This document shows, in pieces, positions 9,601-16,244 of a DNA stretch of 22,528 nt. The notes below the pieces were generated by a model. That model was not told where the DNA came from, made no database searches, and was given only the letters and a program-made list of their open reading frames with translations. Source of the DNA: a virus; IMG/VR virus record IMGVR_UViG_3300046733_000229, positions 1 through 22,528 of that record; one strand, 5' to 3'. Within the stretch, counting starts at the first letter, position 1. Each line of letters starts with the position of its first letter. The position numbers were made by a program, and so were the translations under genes.

Positions 9601-10397
9601 GTAACCTTTGGATTAAATACTTCTATTACTTCTGTTTTTAAACTGTTTTGCCTATCTTGTGATTGAGACAAAATAGTGTTATCTAATAAAAATGTATATG
9701 TATATACATTTAATCCACCTTCTTGTGCGGTATCTTTTCTAGCTATTGACCAATCTGAACTTCCATCATAGGTAATATCGCTTTTTGCTGATGCTTCTGA
9801 AGTTGTAGGCTCACTACCTACTTTTGTAATAATAATAGCTTTTTGTGACCCAACAATATCTTCTCTAACATCAGTAATGCCAGAAGTAAGAAAAGATAAT
9901 GTTAATTCTGCGAATGAACCACTGTCTTTTAAATCAGATTTAGCTAGTATAAAGCTAGTATTAGATCCGCCAGCATTTGTTGTTCCCACATCACCAGAGT
10001 ATGTAGTGCCAGATTGAGCCCTCAGTACCCTTGTAAGCCTCTTTATTCCGTTTTCTAGCTCTTCTATCTGATCTTCATCTGTAACTTGCACAAACGAAGA
10101 TGTAAGCGTTTCATAGGTCTTCACTAATACAGCATTAGAATTGTTTGCAACAGCATTAAAACGACTGTCTATTTCAACTGAGATTAGTTGCAAATCAGTA
10201 TAGCCTTGATTGACTATCTGTTGACCTGCTGTATCTAAATCACCAAAATCTCCTAGTAGGCTACCATAACTAGCATTGTCTACATCTTCTCGTGTAAACT
10301 TTTTAAACCTGCGTACAACTCTCAGTCTACCATTAGGTAGCTTAGTGATTTCTGGTATCTCACTAATTTGGTGTATATTAGAATTTCCTATAGACAT
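6630..10397 (-). CDS. Very large repeat-containing tail/fibre protein (1255 aa)
   Basis: No signal peptide or membrane helix. Residues 1-145 form a helical/charged N-terminal part (P-N-G-R-L-R-V-V-R-R-F-K-K), probably the virion attachment end. Residues 155-803 hold about nine related beta-rich units, with signatures E-S-N-x-D-G-I-x-T, Y-T-F and G-S-Q-K-A-V-V. Residues from 900 contain a module reading G-R-T-Y-K-V-N-S-N-G-D-Y-S-S-V-G and later G-G-K-L-Y-R-I-I-D-K-G, reminiscent of the small 'Y-x-I-x-x-x-G' modules common in phage fibres. Composition is Ser/Thr/Asn/Gly rich. ATG at 10397 is 3 bases after the preceding stop and has no clear Shine-Dalgarno. Best reading: a long tail fibre or tail-associated structural protein, probably facing the outside; enzyme activity is not evident. 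Confidence 0.75.
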   Translation of the reverse strand: MSIGNSNIHQISEIPEITKLPNGRLRVVRRFKKFTREDVDNASYGSLLGDFGDLDTAGQQIVNQGYTDLQLISVEIDSRFNAVANNSNAVLVKTYETLTSSFVQVTDEDQIEELENGIKRLTRVLRAQSGTTYSGDVGTTNAGGSNTSFILAKSDLKDSGSFAELTLSFLTSGITDVREDIVGSQKAIIITKVGSEPTTSEASAKSDITYDGSSDWSIARKDTAQEGGLNVYTYTFLLDNTILSQSQDRQNSLKTEVIEVFNPKVTIDGLSIDGGSSISGDYFLYTTQSNNKNRYYQSQGDMFSKGVTYSGSSWQINQFTNIFSTSTDTNSDNVDDPPLTGWNGTGDNELFNITFREFDQTLPSSLQGLAVSHRYDKRGYSLIGIQQSNLDGVPTMRYTFAKDNSIVSVTEDKIGSQNAIVNEIFNPTSESITGVDTDNVALSGYSEVDRTESNYEGIKTIRVRFLKDDTVLSKSTDSKSPLLTEVLEVFKPSSSRDTQSNFTLVSKVESNVDGIPTERYTFNRNGVILSESFDLVGSQKSVVISKFQAEPTTAEASLFSGESGYSIARKEESGALGKETFTYTFLQSNALLSVSEEKVGSQNAIVNEIFNPTDEASIPCKDVDGNTITTHTEADRTESNHDGITTVRVRFLRDDVVLSRSRDSVGSQKAVVLEVFNGNNEASDANTYGAGTDYVLAREEESNVDGIDTKRYTYLQPSILSVAQDFVEDINTIQVQAFSKISTEVVSDLDELTNDHRLIEQKESNHDGIKTTVFTFEINTSDVVRYTANNRLQVSRTIYEAFNYDYNAIYDIGNTSITFSDAGNITLVLSELRVDKRGDSGTFVKLQAIFTEPGESARSESTGPQSMPGTERITITSSGSTPVALTETNDIKLVDKQQQNNNGFSAFSRSYIKGTDATSTTIDYVSGRTYKVNSNGDYSSVGGPNPGIIGGYFQATSGSSLGSGVTAYLVGQITGDKVSYENILSVQVPGTVKCRRYTATGNLASSAINNNKYQAFIETVPPNTIKIKATVTESISTVIPTISQLAYNLDGISCAITRINTSLSNRRGPTASTVSSANNILTDTGFQKNASLSTNNSYFPGSYLLDGELGYTTTGMIGGKLYRIIDKGANLTDAQWETLGASASAVVGEVFTYSGTPVANVVQDDTIVREFGMDVRYDYQSSSTPYSNNNVISFKTGFSYNNTAINVKGSTALNTSGDPPSSYTTTGTIQQKARPVLTTLDGTTYYEVIKFSKDS
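7989..9935 (-). repeat. About nine divergent protein repeats of 44-54 residues in the 1255-aa gene
   Basis: Units start near residues 155, 218, 382, 448, 504, 566, 634, 695 and 757. The full pattern is (I/V)xRxESNxDGIxTxxxxFxxxxxxLSxSxDxxGSQxAxVxExFNP. Some DNA is still nearly identical between copies: the plus-strand 19-mer CCATCTACATTGGATTCTx recurs near 8281 and 8858. Units 1 and 5 share E-P-T-T-x-E-A-S followed by S-I-A-R-K, and units 4 and 7 share R-T-E-S-N followed by R-V-R-F-L, suggesting duplication of blocks larger than one unit. Confidence 0.8.
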
Positions 10398-10400
10398 ATG

Positions 10401-10805
10401 TTACTTTACTGTTGATGATCCAAAATAAAACGATACAATTGTAATAATACTTGTTCGTATTTCTGGTAGTATAACATATCCGTATAAAGTTTCGTAGCTA
10501 ACACCTTTAATTAAACCAAACCACTTGCTATATTCTCTAGCTACAGTAACACCATCGCCACTATGAGCTAATAAAAATGGAGCTACGACAACACCAAATA
10601 ATACAGTTATTACAATAAATCTTCGTACCCAAGCACCACCAGGGCCTCCACGCTTGTCAGCACGATCAGCACTGTCATCTGATGCTTTTTGTTTTTTGAT
10701 AAGACCTTCCGTAAGGGCTTGTTGATTAGATACCATAGTACCTATTAATTTAAAGATGAAGCCACTAGCTCCACCACCTAACATAGCTAATAATTCAGTA
10801 GTCAT
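10401..10805 (-). CDS. Holin-like membrane protein with three hydrophobic segments (134 aa)
   Basis: Three hydrophobic stretches are visible: residues 4-22 (with G-G-G-A-S-G-F), 62-81 (I-V-I-T-V-L-F-G-V-V-V-A-P) and about 107-129. Between the first two lies a charged linker with I-K-K-Q-K-A-S-D-D-S-A-D-R-A and R-G-G. I recall similar proteins in marine phages, named variously as holin or structural protein; the size and topology fit a small holin, but no experiment is implied. I start at ATG 10805, which shares a base with the upstream TAA (TAATG), rather than an in-frame ATG five codons earlier at 10820. Adjacent to another single-helix membrane gene, so this may be the lysis cluster. An endolysin is not found in the window. 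Confidence 0.7.
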   Translation of the reverse strand: MTTELLAMLGGGASGFIFKLIGTMVSNQQALTEGLIKKQKASDDSADRADKRGGPGGAWVRRFIVITVLFGVVVAPFLLAHSGDGVTVAREYSKWFGLIKGVSYETLYGYVILPEIRTSIITIVSFYFGSSTVK

Positions 10806-11044
10806 TATCTGCACTTCCATCTACGGAGAGCTAACGCTTTGCGTGTAGGTCTTCCTTTTTTATCTTTCATTGGGCCTTTTACCCCCGACATTCTTGCACA
10901 AAAAGACTTCTTGCGTTTAGCCCTTTTTCCTTTTGGTTTAGATTCTGTTACAGGTGGTTTTAAGTTAGATCCAGATTTTCGCTTAAAGTAAGCACGACCT
11001 TTAGCTGTTAATCCACCTTTTTTACTTTTGTGTTCTTTTCTCAT
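10805..11044 (-). CDS. Small very basic protein with S-F-C-A-R-M motif (79 aa)
   Basis: A highly cationic protein with Lys/Arg clusters throughout. Recognisable segments are G-G-L-T-A-K-G-R-A-Y-F-K-R-K at 10-23, K-K-S-F-C-A-R-M-S-G at 45-54 and a C-terminal R-K-A-L-A-L-R-R-W-K-C. This set belongs to a small uncharacterised family I recall from many phages and environmental genomes (possibly DUF6321; not verified). Cys49 and Cys78 are its only cysteines; K-K-G-R-P at 62-66 resembles an AT-hook core. ATG 11044 overlaps the preceding stop (ATGA) and has a strong AAGGAG site about 5 bases upstream. DNA binding is plausible from charge but not shown. Confidence 0.75.
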   Translation of the reverse strand: MRKEHKSKKGGLTAKGRAYFKRKSGSNLKPPVTESKPKGKRAKRKKSFCARMSGVKGPMKDKKGRPTRKALALRRWKCR

Positions 11045-11199
11045 TTAAGCTCCTTCCAAAGTTTATAGATTGATAAAACTGTTAAAGTAATTAAAACAAA
11101 CTTAGACACTACCCCTAACATTAAGTCCACATTTTGTATTGTATCCGTGGCTATCCAGCCGAAGATACCAACGGATAATCTTTGTAGTGTCTCCTCCAT
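11041..11199 (-). CDS. Short single-helix membrane protein, holin/antiholin-like (52 aa)
   Basis: The 52-residue protein has an N-terminal amphipathic part (M-E-E-T-L-Q-R-L-S-V-G-I-F-G-W), then one strong transmembrane segment at about residues 27-46, and a charged end (K-L-W-K-E-L-K). I chose ATG 11199: it comes just after the upstream stop at 11201 and has AGAGG about 8 bases before it. An earlier in-frame start at 11256 would force 19 residues that lie over the upstream gene, and I see no support for that. Next to the three-helix holin-like gene, a role in lysis timing or membrane permeabilisation is a reasonable guess; a minor virion membrane protein is the alternative. Confidence 0.6.
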   Translation of the reverse strand: MEETLQRLSVGIFGWIATDTIQNVDLMLGVVSKFVLITLTVLSIYKLWKELK

Positions 11200-11200
11200 A

Positions 11201-11455
11201 CTAGATTTCCTCTGGTGATGGGAAGGTGACGCTAGTTGTAATAGCTGACTCTTCATCTTCTGTTAGTTCGTATCCGTCTACAACAAGGGCGTACTTGCTG
11301 TCAGCAGTCACTTGTGGGTAAGTTCTATAACGAGTACCAGAACCTACTCTGTGGTAAGCATAGCCTCGTCTAGCACCCTCTGTGTCTGCTCTTGCAATAG
11401 CATCAGCCTCTGTGTCGTATACTAAATAATTGATTGTAATTTCTTCTTCGCTCAT
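11201..11455 (-). CDS. Small acidic hypothetical protein (84 aa)
   Basis: Not recognised. It is acidic at both ends (M-S-E-E-E-I; T-F-P-S-P-E-E-I) with a central mixed part, D-T-E-A-D-A-I-A-R-A-D-T-E-G, then Y-R-T-Y-P-Q-V and Y-A-L-V-V-D-G-Y-E-L. The order helix then short strands suggests a small alpha/beta domain; there is no membrane segment, no signal peptide and no cysteine. ATG 11455 starts 2 bases after the stop of the 716-aa tail gene, so it is probably expressed with it. It could be a tail assembly helper or a minor structural protein. Confidence 0.65.
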   Translation of the reverse strand: MSEEEITINYLVYDTEADAIARADTEGARRGYAYHRVGSGTRYRTYPQVTADSKYALVVDGYELTEDEESAITTSVTFPSPEEI

Positions 11456-11457
11456 TG

Positions 11458-13608
11458 TTATAAAATATTAATTGGTTGTGCTAATTCTTTTTCTATTGTA
11501 TCAAAGTCCGCTGTTAAATCAGATTCGTAAAATACTAGAGATTCAATGTGTGCAAAACGAGCTCCAACATTTGGAAATCTACCTATTAGGCTTATTGAGT
11601 CCCCATCTTGTGTTCTACTAATATCTGTCTTGAGATTTGTTCCGTTAAATCTTAATATCCCATCAGCACCACCATTTACTCCACTAAATCCAGATACAAT
11701 ATTATCTGAAGTTGTAGTAGCAGATATATCACCAGATGAATCTGAGTCACTAGGAGCATAAGCTATATTATTATTGGCTTTTAATAAGACTGTTGGTGCA
11801 CTATTAGATTGCCCAAATAATCTAAAATAAGCATTACTTGCATTATTTACTGTAGTAGCAAAAAATGTATATGGCTCATTTGCTATTGGAGTACTAATTG
11901 AAAGACTATAAATATTAGATACTCTTTGAAATGCAATTGATGGCGTACCATTATCTAATGTCACTTGATTTCCATTACTAATAATAGATGGTTGGTTACT
12001 AGCTGTGTTTTTAGAAGCATTGTTACCATTACCACTTTGGTCGTACCAAGTTTCTACGAAACCATTACGAGCTATGCGAGATACTTTAAAGTCAGATATA
12101 GAATAAGTTAATTGATTATCAGCTTCAGATAGTACAACACCACTAGCACTACTATTATTAGATATTAGTGTAAATGAATTAAATCCATTTACTACATTTT
12201 CTTCATTTGACATTCCAATTCCACTTCCAAAGAAATCGGAATCAGTATTTCTTAGTACAATCTTAGGTGATGGGCTACCAGCATCAAAAGAACAATTAAA
12301 TGATACATATATAGAATCTCCAGATGCAACATCTTCATTTAACTTAATGCCAGCATATACAGTACTATACAATACAGCTAATGTAAATCCATCTTTACCA
12401 TTTGGGGTAAATGTTCCATCTGCTGTAGGACTAAATGTTTTATCAAAGTCTCCATTGGTTTCATTCGCATCATTGTACAAACCATAATAGTTATTGATGT
12501 TGGACTCAATCTTGAAGCGATTGTCTGATTCGTCTGAAGTGTAAAGAATTACCTCAGACATAGAACCTTGCATAAATATAGTGCCATTTCCACCACTTCC
12601 TAGTCTAGTCCAAGCATTAGCTGGGTCTCCAGAACCATATATTATACTAAGTAAAGAGTTTGTGTCCGATGGTATATCTCCATAAGTGCCAAGGTTTCCT
12701 CCAGCTGAAGATAATGTCTTTCCATTTGAAGCATATTGTCCACTATCGCTGACTGCACCATCTATTGATATTGCATAAGAATTAAATGCTGAGTTGTTGT
12801 TAGTTACAAATATATAGCTATCAGTGGCAGTTGTTCCAAGTAATGAACTAATGCCATCTTGACCATATCCAGTTACACCTCCAGCAGTTGTATCTATGTT
12901 TTGATTAGTTACTGCAAATATAGACCTACCAGATACACCATTAGTTATAGTAAAGTTATCACTATTTCCATTGAACTTTAATCCATCTGCAAGCAATGCT
13001 CCACTCTCTGCAATCTTTGGTTGGTTACCAGCAATATCTTGAACTGCATTGTTTGACCCAGCTTGGTCGTACCAAGTGTGGACGAAGGCATCTGTTCCAC
13101 TAATAAAATCTCCAAGGGTAGTAGCAGTTGTGCTTCCTAAATCTGCATCTGGGTCTGGTGTTAACTCTGTTCCACCATCTGTAATAGGAGAACTAGCACT
13201 TACCTTACCTTCTGAATCAAAAGCTACATCTACCTCTACATCATCTGAGCTTCTACGAATACGAACTGCATCATTTGCATAATTAGCTCTTACTTTACGA
13301 AGACTATAAGCAGATGTTGCTGGTGCTATATCGCATGGCAGTGTATTTTCTAGTTTACCATTTACCCAATCTTCTACATAGCCTGCTTGTACCTCTTGGC
13401 AAGCAAATTTCTTTTCATCATCTATTGCATTAGTAGAATCCTCTGGTTCTCTACGAACTCTTACGCAATCTAAGTTATTTCCAGTAAGATCACGCAAGCT
13501 ATATGCACAGCTAGCTCCAGAACCTACCTCTGTACTTAGTAGCTCAGAACGAACATCTAAGTTTTGCAGGTTACTAGGTAAGTTTAAGCCCTGGTTATTT
13601 ACATCCAT
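11458..13608 (-). CDS. Tail fibre/adhesin with duplicated W-Y-D-Q lectin-like (LamG/arabinofuranosidase-like) domains
   Basis: A 716-residue beta-rich protein. Residues 30-135 contain two copies of an A-Y-S-L-R ... V-R-(V/I)-R-R ... motif (36-53 and 100-119). Two larger modules follow, each opening with (V/E)-T-W-Y-D-Q-(S/A)-G and then N-N-A and N-Q-P: Trp at 179 and at 521. Each closes with a segment of the type S-E-V-I-L-Y-T-S-D (near 365) and E-S-L-V-F-Y-E-S-D (near 695), the last strand pattern of concanavalin A-like/LamG folds. W-Y-D-Q-S-G-x-G-N is also characteristic of arabinofuranosidase-B-like beta-sandwich domains. No catalytic residues can be asserted. ATG 13608 shares a base with the preceding stop (TAATG). 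Probable role: receptor or glycan binding on the particle. Confidence 0.75.
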   Translation of the reverse strand: MDVNNQGLNLPSNLQNLDVRSELLSTEVGSGASCAYSLRDLTGNNLDCVRVRREPEDSTNAIDDEKKFACQEVQAGYVEDWVNGKLENTLPCDIAPATSAYSLRKVRANYANDAVRIRRSSDDVEVDVAFDSEGKVSASSPITDGGTELTPDPDADLGSTTATTLGDFISGTDAFVHTWYDQAGSNNAVQDIAGNQPKIAESGALLADGLKFNGNSDNFTITNGVSGRSIFAVTNQNIDTTAGGVTGYGQDGISSLLGTTATDSYIFVTNNNSAFNSYAISIDGAVSDSGQYASNGKTLSSAGGNLGTYGDIPSDTNSLLSIIYGSGDPANAWTRLGSGGNGTIFMQGSMSEVILYTSDESDNRFKIESNINNYYGLYNDANETNGDFDKTFSPTADGTFTPNGKDGFTLAVLYSTVYAGIKLNEDVASGDSIYVSFNCSFDAGSPSPKIVLRNTDSDFFGSGIGMSNEENVVNGFNSFTLISNNSSASGVVLSEADNQLTYSISDFKVSRIARNGFVETWYDQSGNGNNASKNTASNQPSIISNGNQVTLDNGTPSIAFQRVSNIYSLSISTPIANEPYTFFATTVNNASNAYFRLFGQSNSAPTVLLKANNNIAYAPSDSDSSGDISATTTSDNIVSGFSGVNGGADGILRFNGTNLKTDISRTQDGDSISLIGRFPNVGARFAHIESLVFYESDLTADFDTIEKELAQPINIL

Positions 13609-13868
13609 TAGGAGTTATAAACTTCTACGATTCCAGATGATACTGTTACGGATGTAATATTTCCGTAAGTTGTGTAACCAGCAGGCAAGCTAATGCTAGC
13701 TAAACGAGATGCATTATCTTTATTACCTATTGTAATAGCTGATAATGTTGCACCCCCTGGTCCTACTACCAATGAGACAAATTTACCTGTAGTAGCTCCG
13801 TCTGATGAGTTGATTACTTTTGATCCTCTTTTACCGAGACTCTGTTCTGTATATGCAGGTGATCCCAT
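13608..13868 (-). CDS. Small beta-rich structural protein (86 aa)
   Basis: Unrecognised. A short protein rich in Gly, Ser, Thr, Val and Ile, without charge clusters or membrane segments. The middle reads G-K-F-V-S-L-V-V-G-P-G-G-A-T-L-S and the end has Y-G-N-I-T-S-V-T-V-S-S-G-I-V-E-V-Y, alternating hydrophobic residues as in a small beta barrel. Located between the connector and the lectin-like tail gene, it may be a head decoration, fibre-base or tail-completion protein. ATG 13868 begins 2 bases after the connector stop; the gene's own stop overlaps the next start (TAATG). Confidence 0.65.
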   Translation of the reverse strand: MGSPAYTEQSLGKRGSKVINSSDGATTGKFVSLVVGPGGATLSAITIGNKDNASRLASISLPAGYTTYGNITSVTVSSGIVEVYNS

Positions 13869-13870
13869 AA

Positions 13871-14791
13871 TTATATTAGTGTTGAAGTGTTTCTATAAGT
13901 TTTAAATTTTTTACCAATTGTATTGAAAACATTCTGGTCATCTATTTTAGCTAGTTCATTTTCAAGTACTTGATTTATTATCCCTAATGATAACGCAAAG
14001 TTATTTTCTGAAGCATTTTGTTCAACGCTTCTTTGCCAAGTATACGCTGTATAGTGAGCTATGTATGGCAGAAACTCAGCAGGTACTTCGTCCCCATCTG
14101 CTGTTGTAACACCAAAACCAGGAGTATATTCTTTCTTATATGTAACATATACTTCGTCTCCAGATCCAGCACTCATTACCTTATATCTATCTCCTTGGCT
14201 AAAAAACTCTAGTTCAGTAGCTGTTGACCCCGAATATGGCTCTTGTTTGTGTACTCTTAATACTGTATCTATATTAGATACATCAGTAGATAGTGGAGCA
14301 GGGCTAGTTCCCGCTGACTGAGTTACCCAACCTGCTTCTACAGGATGACTACCTGTTCCCGATTGTGTATACAATTGAGTTCCACTGGCTGTTACGATTT
14401 CCCAATTGTTATTAGAGTGATGCCTTAAATGATATAATTCAGTTGTTCCATCTGATTGAAATAGTGTATACTTAGCCTTGTTAGTATATGATCCATTGCG
14501 AACATATAATCCATTAGCTTCTGTTGTCCCAGCACCTCTTACATGAAATGAATCTTCTGACTCTTCAAATAAGTCACTAGTAAGTGTCCTTGGTTGTCCT
14601 GTTACAATATATCTTTCCCAATAGTTTGATGCTCTGTAAGCCTGTATAGCACCTTGGTTAAATAATGATACCAATCTAGCAAATTGAGATGAATCAAATG
14701 CATTATTGGTTACAGTAGTAAGATAGTTTCTCCCTATTAACGCAAATGTTAATTCATATAGTTCCTTAAATGTTCCTTGTTTTAAAGCCAT
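13871..14791 (-). CDS. Probable head-tail connector/adaptor protein with an inserted beta domain (306 aa)
   Basis: Residues 1-75 are helical (F-K-E-L-Y-E-L-T-F-A-L-I-G-R and S-L-F-N-Q-G-A-I-Q-A-Y), and residues 200-306 return to helical sequence with Y-T-A-Y-T-W-Q-R and an N-Q-V-L-E-N-E-L-A-K end, as in T7 gp11-like adaptors that bind below the portal. Between them, about 83-155, is a Gly/Tyr/Trp-rich segment (R-G-A-G-T-T-E-A-N-G-L-Y; E-L-Y-H-L-R-H-H; W-E-I-V) that looks like an independent beta module found in other proteins. Position directly after the capsid genes fits the adaptor role. ATG 14791 shares a base with the preceding stop (TAATG). An alternative is a gateway or stopper protein. 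Confidence 0.65.
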   Translation of the reverse strand: MALKQGTFKELYELTFALIGRNYLTTVTNNAFDSSQFARLVSLFNQGAIQAYRASNYWERYIVTGQPRTLTSDLFEESEDSFHVRGAGTTEANGLYVRNGSYTNKAKYTLFQSDGTTELYHLRHHSNNNWEIVTASGTQLYTQSGTGSHPVEAGWVTQSAGTSPAPLSTDVSNIDTVLRVHKQEPYSGSTATELEFFSQGDRYKVMSAGSGDEVYVTYKKEYTPGFGVTTADGDEVPAEFLPYIAHYTAYTWQRSVEQNASENNFALSLGIINQVLENELAKIDDQNVFNTIGKKFKTYRNTSTLI

Positions 14792-15099
14792 TATAATTTA
14801 TTAGAAGCCATCCCATTTGGCATTAGTACTTTGTTGTTTAAATATTTTAAGAAGTCCTTCTCATTGAAGCATTCGTTTCCGTATTTCTTACGAAGCATAT
14901 AAAATTCATGCATTGGAACTGATCCAATGTGTTGTCCTAATTGTTTATGTGTTCCACAATCCTTATATCTGCTAGCTGATTTTCTAGCTAGTGCTATACG
15001 CTGTCCCTCTGACTGAGCGTTAAATATCCGTTGATGTTTAGCTCGTAGCATTCTCTCTTGAGCTAATTCTATATCCTGTTGTGTTACTTCCCGTGACAT
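14791..15099 (-). CDS. Small hypothetical protein after the capsid terminator (102 aa)
   Basis: Not recognised. Basic, helical protein: Q-D-I-E-L-A-Q-E-R-M-L-R-A-K at 8-21 and A-L-A-R-K-S-A-S-R-Y-K near 35-45, then two cysteines (C-G-T-H and N-E-C-F). I start at ATG 15099. A longer in-frame opening from 15141 would read through the capsid terminator hairpin, and its extra 14 residues (M-D-G-G-E-S-P-L...) are simply the hairpin translated, so it is rejected. There is no Shine-Dalgarno; the start follows directly on the T-rich terminator tail, so expression must come from read-through or from an unseen promoter. Head completion or packaging-related function is possible. Confidence 0.6.
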   Translation of the reverse strand: MSREVTQQDIELAQERMLRAKHQRIFNAQSEGQRIALARKSASRYKDCGTHKQLGQHIGSVPMHEFYMLRKKYGNECFNEKDFLKYLNNKVLMPNGMASNKL

Positions 15100-15105
15100 A
15101 ATTTT

Positions 15106-15139
15106 AAAAAATAAAAGGAGGGGGCTTTCGCCCCCGTCC
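15106..15139 (-). terminator. Intrinsic terminator after the major capsid gene
   Basis: On the coding strand the stem GGGGGC pairs with GCCCCC around a GAAA tetraloop (15120-15135), extended by GGA/TCC with one bulged base, and is followed by TTTTATTTTTT (15106-15116). It begins 11 bases after the capsid stop codon. GC-rich stem, stable GNRA-type loop and a T-run are all present. Confidence 0.92.
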
Positions 15140-15150
15140 AAGAAATGAGA

Positions 15151-16215
15151 TTAAGCAATCTCGCTTATCTTACCTAGACCTTTAGGGCCTTTACAGATAA
15201 GAGTACCCATTGAATCAATGTAACCACGAGGGCCACCACCTTGGTCTTCTAACATTGTAGAACCAGTTGGTAGAGCCTCTGCCCATCCTAGTAATGATGG
15301 ATCAATTAAGTATCCACGATCATTAAGAGAACCAGGCATACATTTTGGATTAGCTGTTAAGATCTTAACAACTCCAAATGGGCCATTGAACATTTCAACA
15401 TTGTACTCAACTACTGCACCGCTATCTTGGTTGTATTGAACCTGTGAAGCTGAACCATTTGTACGAGTAAACTCGTCAACGATGTGGTTACGAAGAGCAG
15501 TGTCTGCAACTAAGTGCAAATCTTGCATTTCACCTGTTTCATTGAAGATAGAAGCAAGGATTCCTGCGAACTCACCTTCAGTAAGATCACCAGTTGAATT
15601 GCCGTTAACATCTGCGTCATTTGTATCAGTGTGAGATGCTCCGTGAATGCTTGTTAATGGAGTACGGAATGCACTCGGTACTTGAGTTGCACCATCAGCA
15701 CCACCAGCACCATCAGCACCACCACTATTAGAAATCCAGCGACCTAAGCCACGAAGTTTTCCAGCGGCCGAACCAGTTCCAGCAACAGCACCTTGATCAG
15801 AGCAGATAGCTTTTTCAATGTCACGAAGTAACTCTGAAGTAGCTTTTTCTTCTGCTTGCTGTAATTTTACAGGTGTAACAGAATCAAGAACTTCTTGTTT
15901 CTTAGTAACCATGAATGATTTACGGAAGTGCTGAAGACGATTGTCTAAACGAGCTAGAGCACCGAATTTGCGAGCTTCTGTATCAGCAGATGCAGTACCG
16001 AATGATAAGTCATTACCTTCAATTACTGCATTGTCTGATGGATCTGCTAAGTCATCAACTGTCCATTCTACTAGATCAGCAGTTGCCTTTGATTTTGGTA
16101 ACAAGCCATATATAGGGGCTTGGCGAGGGGATAACACAGTAGTAAGGTCAAGCAATTGCTCTCTGTTACCTGCGTTAGAGTTTGTGTTAAATGAGGAGTC
16201 AAATGTTCCTGCCAT
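15151..16215 (-). CDS. Major capsid protein, HK97-fold (SU10/DUF5309-like)
   Basis: 354 residues, the usual size for the family. It starts directly as mature-looking sequence with no obvious long delta domain. Residues 29-41 read S-P-R-Q-A-P-I-Y-G-L-L-P-K, followed by V-E-W-T-V-D-D-L (49-56) and E-L-L-R-D-I-E-K-A-I (128-137); this succession of motifs is what I recall for the capsid family that includes phage SU10 (DUF5309). A Gly-rich loop with two G-G-A-D-G-A copies lies at 165-176. Upstream neighbour is the scaffold, and a strong terminator follows, matching a high-copy product. ATG 16215 has only a weak purine stretch upstream (GAAAG). Forms the icosahedral shell. Confidence 0.87.
   Translation of the reverse strand: MAGTFDSSFNTNSNAGNREQLLDLTTVLSPRQAPIYGLLPKSKATADLVEWTVDDLADPSDNAVIEGNDLSFGTASADTEARKFGALARLDNRLQHFRKSFMVTKKQEVLDSVTPVKLQQAEEKATSELLRDIEKAICSDQGAVAGTGSAAGKLRGLGRWISNSGGADGAGGADGATQVPSAFRTPLTSIHGASHTDTNDADVNGNSTGDLTEGEFAGILASIFNETGEMQDLHLVADTALRNHIVDEFTRTNGSASQVQYNQDSGAVVEYNVEMFNGPFGVVKILTANPKCMPGSLNDRGYLIDPSLLGWAEALPTGSTMLEDQGGGPRGYIDSMGTLICKGPKGLGKISEIA
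15689..15724 (-). repeat. Perfect 18-bp tandem duplication in the capsid gene
   Basis: The plus-strand 18-mer GCACCATCAGCACCACCA occurs twice in a row (15689-15706, 15707-15724) and encodes G-G-A-D-G-A twice, residues 165-176 of the capsid protein. In frame, so the protein is lengthened by six residues per copy. Confidence 0.95.
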
Positions 16216-16244
16216 TGTATTTACTTTCTATTTTGAGATTAATT

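Noticed and set aside
7989-9935. Repeated short DNA words considered as a CRISPR array
   Set aside because: Copies are in frame, diverged and unevenly spaced within one long coding frame; spacers are coding sequence.
15100-15141. Upstream in-frame start for the 102-aa gene
   Set aside because: The extra codons are the terminator hairpin and T-tract of the capsid gene, so translation from there is implausible.
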